Shown one piece after another: positions 28,823 to 37,099 of a stretch of 64,000 nucleotides of DNA (position 1 is the stretch's first letter; each line of letters starts with the position of its first letter). The DNA is from JAEUMW01 sp963734295. Its GTDB lineage: Bacteria; Pseudomonadota; Gammaproteobacteria; Burkholderiales; JAEUMW01. The DNA lies in the NCBI GenBank assembly GCA_963734295.1, contig CAVTGS010000027.1, positions 186,001 to 250,000 on the forward strand, written 5' to 3'. The notes under the pieces were generated by a model, which was not told the DNA's origin, ran no database searches, and saw only the letters and a list, made by a program, of their open reading frames with translations. A program made the position numbers and the translations under genes.

Positions 28823-28961
28823 GGCGCCCGCACGTGACGCCGCCGCGCCGGCGGTGTGGCGGCGCGGTTCGGGGGGTTCGTGCCGCATCGTCGACCCTCC
28901 GCGGAACCCGTATCGAGAGCAACCTGTCCTATCGCTGACCACTGCAGCACTGGAATCCAAC

Positions 28962-29462
28962 ATGAACCGCCGCCTTTTTTTCACCGGCCTGTCCGGGTTG
29001 TTTGTCGCCGCCGCGCTGCCCGCGGGCGGCAAGGAGAGCTCGTCCGTGACCCCCTTGAACAAGTCGAAGTCGGACTGGAAAACCCTGCTGCCGTCGGATC
29101 GGTTTGCCGTGCTGTTCGAAGAAGATACAGAGCGCCCCTTCACGAGTGCGCTAAACGGCGAGAAGCGCGCAGGGACTTTCGTCTGCGCCGCCTGCTTCCT
29201 GCCGCTCTTCGACTCCGCGCAGAAGTACGACAGCGGCACGGGCTGGCCGAGCTTCTTCGACGTGCGCCCCGGCGCCGTCGCAACCAGGAAGGACTTCAAG
29301 CTCGTTTGGCCGCGCACCGAATACCACTGCGCGCGATGCGGCGGGCACCAGGGTCACGTGTTCACCGATGGCCCGAAACCCACGGGCCTGCGCTACTGCA
29401 ACAACGGTCTCGCGCTCGAGTTCGTCCCGGCGGGGGAGACCTTGCCCGCGCTCAGAACATGA
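28962..29462 (+). CDS. msrB: Exported methionine-R-sulfoxide reductase MsrB
   Basis: 166 residues. Reduces methionine-R-sulfoxide in oxidised proteins. An N-terminal export signal with paired arginines (MNRRLFFTGLSGLFVAAALP) puts it in the periplasm. The MsrB domain has zinc-binding CxxC pairs C75/C78 (CAAC) and C123/C126 (CARC), and catalytic C146 in GLRYCNNGLALEF. SGTGWPSFF is the standard substrate-site block. The stop overlaps the msrA start (ATGA), so the pair covers both sulfoxide stereoisomers. Confidence 0.95.
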   Translation: MNRRLFFTGLSGLFVAAALPAGGKESSSVTPLNKSKSDWKTLLPSDRFAVLFEEDTERPFTSALNGEKRAGTFVCAACFLPLFDSAQKYDSGTGWPSFFDVRPGAVATRKDFKLVWPRTEYHCARCGGHQGHVFTDGPKPTGLRYCNNGLALEFVPAGETLPALRT

Positions 29463-30054
29463 AGCGCACGCTGGCGTTGCTCTTCACCCTCGCCGCGCTC
29501 CTGCTGACACGGGGCGCGGCGGCGGAAGGGTCGGCCACCGCGATCTTCGCGGGGGGGTGCTTCTGGTGCGTCGAAGCCGATTTCGAGAAGCTGCCCGGTG
29601 TGGTCAAGGCCGAGTCCGGCTACATCGGCGGCAAGGTGCCGAATCCGACCTATGAAGCAGGTGAGCGCTGGCAGCACCGGCCACGCCGAAGCGGTACGCG
29701 TGTGGTACGACCCGCAGCAGGTCACCTACGAGCAGTTGCTGGATTTCTTCTGGCGCCATATCGACCCCACCGTGAAGGACCGGCAGTTCTGCGACGTGGG
29801 CTCGCAATACCGCTCGGCGATCTTCTACGAGAACGACGCCCAGCGGGCGGCGGCGGAAGGCGAGCAAGGCCGCGCTGGAGAAAAGCGGTCGCCTGCCCCG
29901 CATCTACACCGAGATCGTCCCGGCCGGCACCTTCTATCTCGCCGAGGAATACCATCAGGACTACTACAAGAAGAATCCCGTCCGCTATCGATACTACCGA
30001 ACGGGTTGCGGGCGCGATGCGCGCGTGGCGGAAGTTTGGGGGGCGAAGCCGTAA
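29459..30054 (+). pseudogene. msrA: Exported methionine-S-sulfoxide reductase MsrA, two frameshifts
   Basis: Signal peptide (about residues 1-22), then the MsrA core. Catalytic C34 lies in AGGCFWCVEADFEKLPGV, followed by SGYIGG. One extra G near 29657 and another near 29858 break the frame. Removing them restores YEQVSAGSTGHAEAVRVWYD, DVGSQYRSAIFY, ALEKSGRLPRIYTEIVPA and YHQDYYKKNP. The repaired protein is about 197 residues. All functional residues survive in the restored reading, so sequencing error is quite possible. Paired with msrB in a periplasmic protein-repair unit. Confidence 0.92.
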
Positions 30055-30091
30055 GAGCCGAGACGCGCCAGACTCTCGCGTGGAGACATCG

Positions 30092-30763
30092 GTGAGCCTC
30101 CACGACACCCTGCAAGAGCGGTCCGCGCCTACCGTCGTGTTCGTTCACGGTCTGTGGATGCGCGGACTCACGTTTCGGTTGCAGGCCCGACGCATCGAGC
30201 GGCAGGGGTTTCGGACCGACTGCTCGTTCTCGTATGCCTCGGTCACGAGCATTCTCACTATTCACGCGCGGCGCCTCGCGGCGCATCTCGAGCAGCTCGA
30301 CGCACCCTGCGTGCATCTCGTCGGCCACAGCATGGGCGCGCTCGTGATCCTGAAGATGCTCGCGGAACGTCGCGACCCGCGCATCGGCCGCGCCGTGCTC
30401 CTCGGCCCGCCATTCGAGGGTAGCTGTGTCGGTCGCACGGTGGGCCGCGTTCGGCCCGGTCGCTGGATATTGGGCTGGAGCTTCGGCCTGTGGTCACGTC
30501 AGGAGATGGTGCCGCCTCCGCGTGACACAGAAGTGGGCGTCATCGCGGGGACGCTGCCGGTGGGCGCGGGTGCGTTGCTCGGAGTTCTGGCGACACCGCA
30601 CGACGGCGTGGTGATGGTGGAGGAAACCCGTGTTCCGGGCGCCCGCGATCACATCTGCCTGGACGTGAGTCACTTCGGTATGCTGCTGGCACCCTCGGTT
30701 GCCGAACAGATTTGTGCGTTTCTCCGGGACGGGCGATTTCAGCAGCCGGTCGGATCGGTGTGA
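30092..30763 (+). CDS. Alpha/beta hydrolase
   Basis: 223 residues from a GTG with a GGAG site 6 bp upstream. Fold landmarks: VVFVHGLWMRGLTFRL near the N-terminus (oxyanion HG), nucleophile in LVGHSMGALV (GxSxG, serine at about residue 82), and DHICLDVSHFGMLLAPS near the end with the likely catalytic histidine (SHF). No signal peptide is seen. Resembles small esterases or PGAP1-like hydrolases; the substrate is unknown. It follows msrA by 37 bp and may be co-transcribed. Confidence 0.85.
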   Translation: MSLHDTLQERSAPTVVFVHGLWMRGLTFRLQARRIERQGFRTDCSFSYASVTSILTIHARRLAAHLEQLDAPCVHLVGHSMGALVILKMLAERRDPRIGRAVLLGPPFEGSCVGRTVGRVRPGRWILGWSFGLWSRQEMVPPPRDTEVGVIAGTLPVGAGALLGVLATPHDGVVMVEETRVPGARDHICLDVSHFGMLLAPSVAEQICAFLRDGRFQQPVGSV

Positions 30764-30802
30764 ACGTGCGCATCGCCAAGCGCGCCGCCTTCAGCGCGTG
30801 GC

Positions 30803-31203
30803 CTACAGCCTCGCGTCGTGCCGCTCCAGCGTGTGCTTCCACGCGAGCAGACGCTCGTCGGCCGTCACCAGCGCCGCCCGTTGCTGGAGCGCCGTGGCGA
30901 CGATCATGCGGTCGGCGGGGTCCTCCGGCAGGCCTTGCAGGTCCGCGGCGCGAACACCGATCCAGCCGTCCACCGGGATCTCGACCAGGCCGTCGGCGAG
31001 CCGTTGGGCGCGCCATTCGGCAGCAGGCAGGTGGAGATCGAGACGCTGCTTGTTCTGGAGCGCCGCGACCTCCCAGAACGTCAGCGCGCTACGGCGACCG
31101 CACCGCGCGCCCACATCCGGTCGATCAGGCTGCGACTCCGGCGTCCAAGGCTGCGGTCGTCTCCGGCCGCCCAAACGAGCGCGTGGGTGTCGAGCACGAT
31201 CAC
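30803..31203 (-). pseudogene. vapC: VapC-type PIN-domain toxin, one frameshift
   Basis: PIN-domain ribonuclease of a VapBC toxin-antitoxin pair. The start is a GTG at 31203 overlapping the antitoxin stop (GTGA). The first frame gives VIVLDTHALVWAAGDDRSLG with the first PIN acidic residue (D5). It stops early at about 31090. The rest, SALTFWEVAALQNKQRLDL, DPADRMIVATALQQ and AALVTADERLL, lies in the next frame. Restoring one missing base near 31093 (GTA-AGC) joins them as VAVSALTFWEV. The repaired length is about 133 residues. Core acidic residues are present. Confidence 0.9.
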
Positions 31204-31433
31204 TTGAGCGCTTCCCAGTCGCCCTCGGCGGCCGGCGCGATGATGTCGCCACGAATACGGATTCGCCCCTTGTCCACACCGATCAACGACTTGGCGCGCG
31301 GCCTGCGGTGCGGCTGCAGTTCGGCGACCGGCTTGCCGTTCTTGGTGATCACGATGTGCTCGCCGGTGCGCGCCACCTCATCCATCAGGGCGAGGCATTT
31401 CGCCTTGAATTCCGAGGCCTGGATGGTTCGCAT
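31200..31433 (-). CDS. vapB: Phd/YefM-type antitoxin (VapB)
   Basis: 77 residues with an AAAGGAG ribosome site before the ATG at 31433. The Phd/YefM fold is clear: MRTIQASEFKAKCLALMDEV, TGEHIVITKNGKPVAELQP. The C-terminal tail (residues about 45-77) is the toxin-wrapping region. It should neutralise VapC and bind the palindromic operator just upstream. Longer in-frame starts up to 31775 run through unrelated sequence and the promoter, so are rejected. Confidence 0.93.
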   Translation of the reverse strand: MRTIQASEFKAKCLALMDEVARTGEHIVITKNGKPVAELQPHRRPRAKSLIGVDKGRIRIRGDIIAPAAEGDWEALK

Positions 31434-31461
31434 GATTGTCTCCTTTCGGCAGTCGACCACC

Positions 31462-31490
31462 ATTCTGACCATGGTCAGAAGACTGGTCAA
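31462..31490 (-). promoter_or_regulatory. vapBC promoter with 18-bp perfect palindrome operator
   Basis: On the minus strand TTGACC (31490-31485) and CAGAAT (31467-31462) are 17 bp apart. TTCTGACCATGGTCAGAA (31463-31480) is a perfect palindrome filling the spacer and entering the -10. Flanking GACCA/TGGTC bases extend the symmetry loosely. This is a textbook position for autorepression by the antitoxin. Confidence 0.75.
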
Positions 31491-31731
31491 GGAAGCGGGA
31501 CCCCTCGGAGCGCTCGGTGTTGACGGGCGGAAACGTTGGCAACACCATGTGGTCTCGATGCTGTCGCGACCGCCGCGATCCACGAATACGCTGCCCCGCA
31601 GCCTGTCCGCTCCGCCTGCGCCTACCGCCCTTGCCTCAGGTCCGGAGAGTAATCCCAAAGGCACGGATCCGCGTGCTCCTGCAGTGCGGGCAATCCCACC
31701 GGCCGGACGAATCGGCGGAGGGTGTCTGATC

Positions 31732-32794
31732 GTGCGCATCGCACTCGCCGCCTCTCTGATGGCGTTTGCGCTCACCGGTTGCAGCGCTGCGCCTTACTAC
31801 TGGCAGGCGGCGAGCGGTCAGTTGGAACTTTGGCAGAAGTCGCGCCCGATCGACGACTGGCTCGCCGACCCGCAAACCGACGCCCAGCTCAAGGCTCGCC
31901 TCAAGCAGGTTCAGGAGATCCGCGCCTTCGCGAGCGGCGACCTCGCGCTGCCCGACAACGGCAGCTATCGCAGTTACGCCGATCTCGGACGGCCCTACGT
32001 GGTGTGGAACGTGTTCGCCGCGCCGGACCTCTCACTGCAGCCGAAGGAATGGTGTTTCCCGGTGGCAGGCTGCGTGACTTATCGCGGCTACTTCGCGGAG
32101 CAGGGCGCCCGCAGCTTCGCCCACGGTCTCGAGAGCGAGGGCTACGACACCTACGTCGGCGGCGTGCCGGCCTATTCGACGCTGGGATGGTTCGACGACC
32201 CGGTGCCGAGCACGATCATCGGTTATCCGGATACCGAGGTCGCGCGCCTGATCTTCCACGAGCTGGCCCACCAGGTCGTTTACGTGCAGGACGACACGAC
32301 GTTCAACGAGTCCTTTGCCACGACGGTGGAGCAGGAGGGTGTTAAGCGCTGGGTGAAAGCGCAGAACGCGCCGCAGAAGCTCGCGCAGTTCGAGCAATCG
32401 CAGGCGCGCAAGCGGCAGTTCGTCGCGCTCGTGCTCGAGTATCAGGGCAAGCTCGCGGCGATCTATGACTCGTCCAGGAGCGACGAAGAGAAGCGGGTGC
32501 TGAAGGCGCAGACCTTCGCGGCGATGCGTGCCGACTACACCGAGCTAAGGCGCGGCTGGGGCATGCCGAGCGGGTACGACGCGTGGTTCGCGGGGCCGCT
32601 CAACAACGCGCAGATCGCTTTCGGTGGCTAGCTACACGCAGCAGGTGCCAGCGTTCCAGGCGCTGCTCGCGCAGGAGCGGGGCGACCTGAAGGGGTTCTA
32701 CGCGGCTGCGAAGGCGCTTGCCAAGCTGCCGAAGGCGGAGCGGGACGCGAAGCTGGCGGTGCTGGAGGCGCAGATGGCGGCTGCTGCGCGCTAG
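31732..32794 (+). pseudogene. Aminopeptidase lipoprotein (COG4324-like), one frameshift
   Basis: Predicted zinc aminopeptidase. GTG start and lipoprotein signal MRIALAASLMAFALTGC. The domain includes CVTYRGYF, ARSFAHGLESEGYDTYVGGV and the metal site IFHELAHQVVYVQDD with NESFATTVEQEG after it (HExxH plus downstream E). The frame ends early at 32631. One extra T near 32610 explains this: removing it gives AQIA-SVASYTQQVPAFQALL and KALAKLPKAERDAKL to a stop at 32794, matching the usual family tail. The repaired length is about 353. It abuts the kinase gene on the other strand with no gap. Confidence 0.85.
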
Positions 32795-34198
32795 CTAGAG
32801 CGGCGGAAACCGTACCACCACGCGCGCGCCCCGTCCCCCGCGCCCGTCCTCGATCGTCACGTGCGCGCCGTGCGCTTCCGCGACTTCCCTGACGATCGCG
32901 AGCCCCAGGCCGCTTCCGGATCCCGCCGACCCGGGAATCCGATAGTAGCTCTCGAAGACGCGCTCGCGCAGCTCGAGGGGGATGCCAGGTCCCTCGTCGG
33001 CCACTGCGAGCACCGCAGCCCCGTCGTCCAAGCCCAGTTCGGCCCTCACCCGCGCGCCCACGGGGCCGTAGCGCACGGCATTATCGAGCAGGTTCGTGAC
33101 GAGGCTGAGCAGCTTCTGGCGGTCGCCGCGCACCGCGGCGTCCGCCGCAGCAGGATCCACGGCGATGTCCACGGTGCAGTGGCGTTCCCGCGCGCGCGGC
33201 TGGACCGCGTCCGTCGCCTCGCGCAGCAGCGTTCCGAGCGCCACGCGCTCCTCGCGCGAGGTGCCACCCGGTGCCGCGGCACGACTGTAGGCAAGCATCT
33301 GCTCGACGAGGTGCACGGTGCGTTCGAGTCCCTGCAACATGTGCTTGAGGGAAGCGTCGCGTTCCGCGCCCGAGTCTGCGCGCGCGGCGTTTTGCGCATG
33401 CACCTTCAGCGCCGCGAGCGGCGTCCGCAGCTCGTGCGCCGCGTCGGCAGTGAAGCGCCGCTCGCGGGCGAGCGCATCGCGCATGCGCGTGAGCAATCCG
33501 TTCAGAGCCTCGACCAGCGGTGCGATCTCGGCCGGGATGCGCGCGAGCACGAGCGGTGCGACCGAGTCGGGCTGGCGGCCCGCGACCTGCCGCGCGAGCG
33601 CCGACAGCGGGGCGAGGCCGGAGCGGAGGAGGAGACCCGTCAGCAGGAGCAGCAGCGGGATGCCGGCGAGGAGCGGGGCTGCGGCGGCGAAGGCGAGCTT
33701 CTTCGCGAGTTCGTCGCGCACGTCGTCCCGCTCCGCGACCTGGATCCACACGTCGCCGGAGCGGAGCGTGAACACGCGCCAGTCCTGCCCCGCGAAGGGA
33801 CCCGTGGCGAAGCCGGCGGCCAGGGCCGCGAAGGGTGCCTCTGGCGACGCCGCCGAGCGCACGAGCAGGCGCCCGGCGGCGTCGCGCACCTGGAAGGCGA
33901 TCTTGGTCTCGTAGTAGTGGCCGAGCGGGCCCGGCCTATCGTGGGCCTCGTGCTCGAGCGGCCCTGGCAGCGCGATGACGATGGGCGCGGCTACCGTTGC
34001 CTTATCCACCTGCCGCGCGACCAGCGCCTCGAGCACGCGCGCGGAAGTGGCGAGTCGCGCATCGAAGAGTTCCTGAGCCTCTTCCTCGCTGCCGGCGAAG
34101 CTCAGCCATGCGGCGGTGCCGAGCACCAAGACCAGAGCGGCGCTGGTACCGGCGAGCAGCAGCGCAAGTATCGAGCGCGACCCGCGGTGGTCCTTCAT
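32795..34198 (-). CDS. QseC-like sensor histidine kinase
   Basis: 467 residues. Membrane helices at about 12-33 and 168-192 enclose a periplasmic domain of about 135 residues that resembles QseC/PmrB sensors (YYETKIAFQVRDAAGRLLVRS). A HAMP segment follows, then HisKA with H255 in DAAHELRTPLAALKVH, and an ATPase domain with NLLDNAVRYGP, ADEGPGIP and GSGLGLAIVREVAEAHG. It follows its regulator by 26 bp and is the last gene of the proposed seven-gene unit beginning at 39157. Input signal unknown. Confidence 0.9.
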   Translation of the reverse strand: MKDHRGSRSILALLLAGTSAALVLVLGTAAWLSFAGSEEEAQELFDARLATSARVLEALVARQVDKATVAAPIVIALPGPLEHEAHDRPGPLGHYYETKIAFQVRDAAGRLLVRSAASPEAPFAALAAGFATGPFAGQDWRVFTLRSGDVWIQVAERDDVRDELAKKLAFAAAAPLLAGIPLLLLLTGLLLRSGLAPLSALARQVAGRQPDSVAPLVLARIPAEIAPLVEALNGLLTRMRDALARERRFTADAAHELRTPLAALKVHAQNAARADSGAERDASLKHMLQGLERTVHLVEQMLAYSRAAAPGGTSREERVALGTLLREATDAVQPRARERHCTVDIAVDPAAADAAVRGDRQKLLSLVTNLLDNAVRYGPVGARVRAELGLDDGAAVLAVADEGPGIPLELRERVFESYYRIPGSAGSGSGLGLAIVREVAEAHGAHVTIEDGRGGRGARVVVRFPPL

Positions 34199-34224
34199 GG
34201 CAACGGGGCGGACGCGGCCGGCGA

Positions 34225-34902
34225 TCAGTCGGTCCGCACCTGCGGCGCGGGATCGATGACGTAGCCGACCCCGCGCACGGTGCGAATGAGCTCCGGATAG
34301 AGCTTCCTGCGCAGCCAATGGATGTGTACGTCGACCGAGTTGCTCTCCACGTTGCTGTCCCAACCATATAGGGACTCCTCGAGCTGCGCCCGGGACAGCA
34401 CCTGTCCTGCGTTCTCCAGCATCTTGTGCAGCAACATGAATTCGCGGCGCTGCAGCGGGACGGACCGGCCATCGCAGGTCACCGCGAGCGCGGCCGGGTC
34501 GAGGCGCAGCGGGCCATGCTCGATCACGTTGACCGCCGCGCCGCGGCCGCGACGCTGCAGCGCGCGCACGCGAGCGAGCAACTCCTCGACGTCGAAGGGT
34601 TTCACCAGGTAGTCGTCGGCACCGGCGTCCAGCCCTGCCACGCGCTGCGGCGCGGTATCCCGCGCCGTGAGCACGAGTACCGCGGTCGTGTCGCCGCCCG
34701 TGCGCAGGCAGCGCAGCACTTCGAGGCCGTCCATGCCGGGCAGACCGAGGTCGAGGATGACGAGGTCGAACGCCCCCGCGCGCAGCGCCGAGAGGGCGTC
34801 GCCTCCATCCGCCACCCATTCGACCGCATGCGCGGCGCGCTCGAGCGCGTCGCGCACGCCAGCTCCCAGGAGCTCGTCGTCCTCGACCAGGAGAATTCGC
34901 AC
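34225..34902 (-). CDS. QseB/PmrA-like response regulator
   Basis: 225 residues: receiver domain with D51 (VILDLGLPGMDGL), acidic E7/D8/D9 and K101 (LVKPFDVEEL). The winged-helix domain (about 130-220) has SVPLQRREFMLLHKMLENAGQVLSR and ends RTVRGVGYVID. The pattern of Y-G-W-D then SNSVDVHIHWLRRKL is typical of the QseB/PmrA/BasR group, whose members bind TTAA-type direct repeats spaced 11 bp. Such a repeat lies upstream of the operon's first gene at 39182-39200. The gene starts 45 bp after the TPR gene. Confidence 0.9.
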   Translation of the reverse strand: MRILLVEDDELLGAGVRDALERAAHAVEWVADGGDALSALRAGAFDLVILDLGLPGMDGLEVLRCLRTGGDTTAVLVLTARDTAPQRVAGLDAGADDYLVKPFDVEELLARVRALQRRGRGAAVNVIEHGPLRLDPAALAVTCDGRSVPLQRREFMLLHKMLENAGQVLSRAQLEESLYGWDSNVESNSVDVHIHWLRRKLYPELIRTVRGVGYVIDPAPQVRTD

Positions 34903-34947
34903 GTGAGCCGCGAGAATACTCCTATTCGATGGTGAAGCCCCGGCTGG

Positions 34948-35592
34948 CTAGCGCGGGGGCAGCTTCGCCAGCAGGTCTTTGACCTCCGCGCGCCGGCCTT
35001 CGTCGGCGAGGGGTCGGTCCGGGCGCGGCGGCGCCTTCAGCGCGCGCTCCAGCGCCTTGCGTGCGCCGTCATAGTCACGCTGTCGGTACAGGTAGTCGCC
35101 GAGGAAGTAGTTCGGATCGATGCCGTCGGGGTTCACTGCGAGCGCCTTGTCCAGGAGCTCCCGGGCCTTGGCATCGTCGCCGAAGCCGATCGGCCAGCCA
35201 GGCACCTGGTAGTAGAGCGACCCCAGACTGGTGTAGGCGGAGCCTCCGAGTGCCTTCGGGTCGAGCTCCATCGCGTGCTCCAGGGCGGCCTTTGCGTCCT
35301 TGGCCAGCGACAACGCACCCAGCCCGCCCTTCGCGCCAGCGTAGCTCGCGACGATGATGCCGTACCAGATCTCGGGCTCCGCGCGATCGACGTGCTTGGC
35401 GCGCACGCCGGCGGCTGTCGCGGCGAGGGTCTGGTAGGCCTTTTCCTGCTCGGGGCCGGTCTTGCGGTACTTGATCTGCTCCCATTCCCGCTGCAGCGCG
35501 CGCACGTCGTCGTCGACGCCGGCATACGCCAGCGGGGTCGTACCGAGCAGGGTGCAGGTGAGAGCCAAAATGGTGGTGATTCGAATGCTCAC
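34948..35592 (-). CDS. Exported TPR-repeat protein
   Basis: 214 residues. GTG start overlaps the SDR stop (GTGA), with AAGGAG 6 bp upstream. A signal peptide (about residues 1-24, ending PLAYA) is followed by helical TPR-like repeats: SLAKDAKAALEHAMELDPKALGG, YQVPGWPIGFGDDAKARELLDKAL and the clear repeat DGIDPNYFLGDYLYRQRDYDGARKALERAL. WPIGFGDD between repeats is distinctive for this small family. It probably acts as a periplasmic protein-interaction module for the operon. Exact role unknown. Confidence 0.82.
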   Translation of the reverse strand: MSIRITTILALTCTLLGTTPLAYAGVDDDVRALQREWEQIKYRKTGPEQEKAYQTLAATAAGVRAKHVDRAEPEIWYGIIVASYAGAKGGLGALSLAKDAKAALEHAMELDPKALGGSAYTSLGSLYYQVPGWPIGFGDDAKARELLDKALAVNPDGIDPNYFLGDYLYRQRDYDGARKALERALKAPPRPDRPLADEGRRAEVKDLLAKLPPR

Positions 35593-36422
35593 GGAGTTGC
35601 TCCTTGGGAAGAATGCGCGAGAGAGGCGCGGCGCGCGTGGCGCCGGATGACGGGGAGCTGGCGCCGCAGCGCGCGGTCCACCAGTCCCGGGACGATCTGG
35701 TTGAGGCGGGCGAAGAGGCGCTCGGGCATGCCGAGGGAACGCTCGGGCGCGGGGTTCGCCAGCAGCGCGACGAGCGCCGCGGCGACGGCATCGGGCGTGT
35801 CCATCGCCACACCCAGCTCGGCGTTGAGCGCGCAGAGCGCCGCGCCGTTCATTGCGGTGTGCGTCGCGCGCGGCGCGAAGTAGGTGACGCGCACGGGTCC
35901 GTCGGCGAGTTCGCGGCGCAGCGCCTCGCTGAAGCCGCGCAGCGCGAACTTGGTCGCACTGTAGGCCGCGTGGCCCGGGTAGCCGAGATAGCCAAGGATC
36001 GAGCCGACGTTGACGATGCGCGCTGCACGCTGGGACAGCATGAGCGGCAGCAGCCGCCGCGTGAGTTGCATGGGCGCGAGCACGTTCAGGCTCACGATGC
36101 GCTCCAGGGCCGCGTCGGTCTGGTCGGCGAGCCACGTGAACTCGCTGGCGCCGGCGTTGTTGACGAGGAGGTCGACGCCGCCCGATTCCTCAGCAGCGGC
36201 GTGCAGCACGGCGTCCCGCCCGGCGGCCGTGGTCAGGTCCGCGGGCACTGCGCGCGCGCGACCGCCGGCGGCTTCGACAACCCGCGCGAGCGCGGCGAGC
36301 GTTGCCCAGTCGCGGCCCACCAGGAGCAACGACTCGCATAGCGGTGCGAGCCGCAACGCCATCGCGCGTCCGATGCCCCCGGAGGCCCCCGTGAGCACGG
36401 CGCGGTAGCGCGCCACGCTCAC
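35589..36422 (-). CDS. Short-chain dehydrogenase/reductase
   Basis: 277 residues. NAD(P)H-dependent oxidoreductase of the classical SDR fold: cofactor motif TGASGGIG (11-18), NNAG (88-91), and catalytic S141, Y154 and K158 (YSATK). The C-terminal part after about 230 is basic (RALRRQLPVIRRHARR). The GTG start at 36422 overlaps the stop of the diiron-like protein gene (GTGA). Likely reduces or oxidises a carbonyl or hydroxyl on the product made by this operon; substrate not inferable. Confidence 0.9.
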   Translation of the reverse strand: MSVARYRAVLTGASGGIGRAMALRLAPLCESLLLVGRDWATLAALARVVEAAGGRARAVPADLTTAAGRDAVLHAAAEESGGVDLLVNNAGASEFTWLADQTDAALERIVSLNVLAPMQLTRRLLPLMLSQRAARIVNVGSILGYLGYPGHAAYSATKFALRGFSEALRRELADGPVRVTYFAPRATHTAMNGAALCALNAELGVAMDTPDAVAAALVALLANPAPERSLGMPERLFARLNQIVPGLVDRALRRQLPVIRRHARRASLAHSSQGATP

Positions 36423-37099
36423 GCAACCTCCCGCTCGAGCGCCGGCGTGCGTGGGCGTGGCAGGCCACGGAACACGTCGCCGTACAGGCCGAATACCATG
36501 CGTGCCACGTGCGTCACGGCGTTGCGGTCGGCAGGTGCGTCGAGCCGGTCCATCAGCGCGGCGAAGAAGCGCACGTGCTCCTGGTCGAGCGTGCCGTGCG
36601 ACGTGAGGTAAGTGAACGCCTCCGGCGGCAGGTTGAGGCGTCCGCGGATCATCTGCGCCGCGCGGGTGGCAAGCGCCTGGCTCGTGCCTTCGAGCACGTG
36701 CACCATGCCGAAGAAGCCGACGGGGTTGTGCCGCGCAACGTAGTCGTAGACGTAGGCGACGAGGATTTCCGCAGCCGGTCCCGGTGCGGAAGCGCGCACC
36801 GCGTCCGCGTCGCCACCCGCAGCCGCGATGTCGCTCAGGATCCACTCCTCGTGGCCGGTCTCTTCCGCGATGTAATGTGCGATAGCGCTGCGCAGCCACC
36901 CGTGCGTCTCCGGCAGCCGCGCGCCGCAGGCCATGAGCAGCGGCACGGTGTGCTTGACGTGGTGGTAGGCCTCACGCAGGAACGCGAGGTACTGCTCGTG
37001 AGTGACGCGACCGGCGAGGCAATCCTGGATCACTGGGATCGCCAGGAACGCGTTGCGCTCGGCCGCGGTGCGGTGCTGCAGCTCTTCAAAAAACGGCAT
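36419..37099 (-). CDS. Heme-oxygenase-like iron-containing redox enzyme
   Basis: 226 residues of the heme-oxygenase-like (TenA/PqqC/UndA) all-helical fold. Possible iron ligands follow the diiron pattern: E43, E80 and H83 (EETGHEEW), E137 (VLEGTS), D172 and H175 (TLDQEH). These are assigned by eye. Family members include oxidases such as UndA that act on fatty acids. No signal peptide. Start overlaps the ligase gene end by 14 bp; stop overlaps the SDR start. It is the candidate oxidative enzyme of the operon. Confidence 0.82.
   Translation of the reverse strand: MPFFEELQHRTAAERNAFLAIPVIQDCLAGRVTHEQYLAFLREAYHHVKHTVPLLMACGARLPETHGWLRSAIAHYIAEETGHEEWILSDIAAAGGDADAVRASAPGPAAEILVAYVYDYVARHNPVGFFGMVHVLEGTSQALATRAAQMIRGRLNLPPEAFTYLTSHGTLDQEHVRFFAALMDRLDAPADRNAVTHVARMVFGLYGDVFRGLPRPRTPALEREVA

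Noticed and set aside
25069..28950. 1293-codon open frame on the minus strand
   Set aside because: It lies opposite the kinase, the PAS/GAF sensor and the EF-hand gene, all with clear domains. It is histidine- and arginine-rich and low in hydrophobic order, as expected for the antisense of GC-rich genes.
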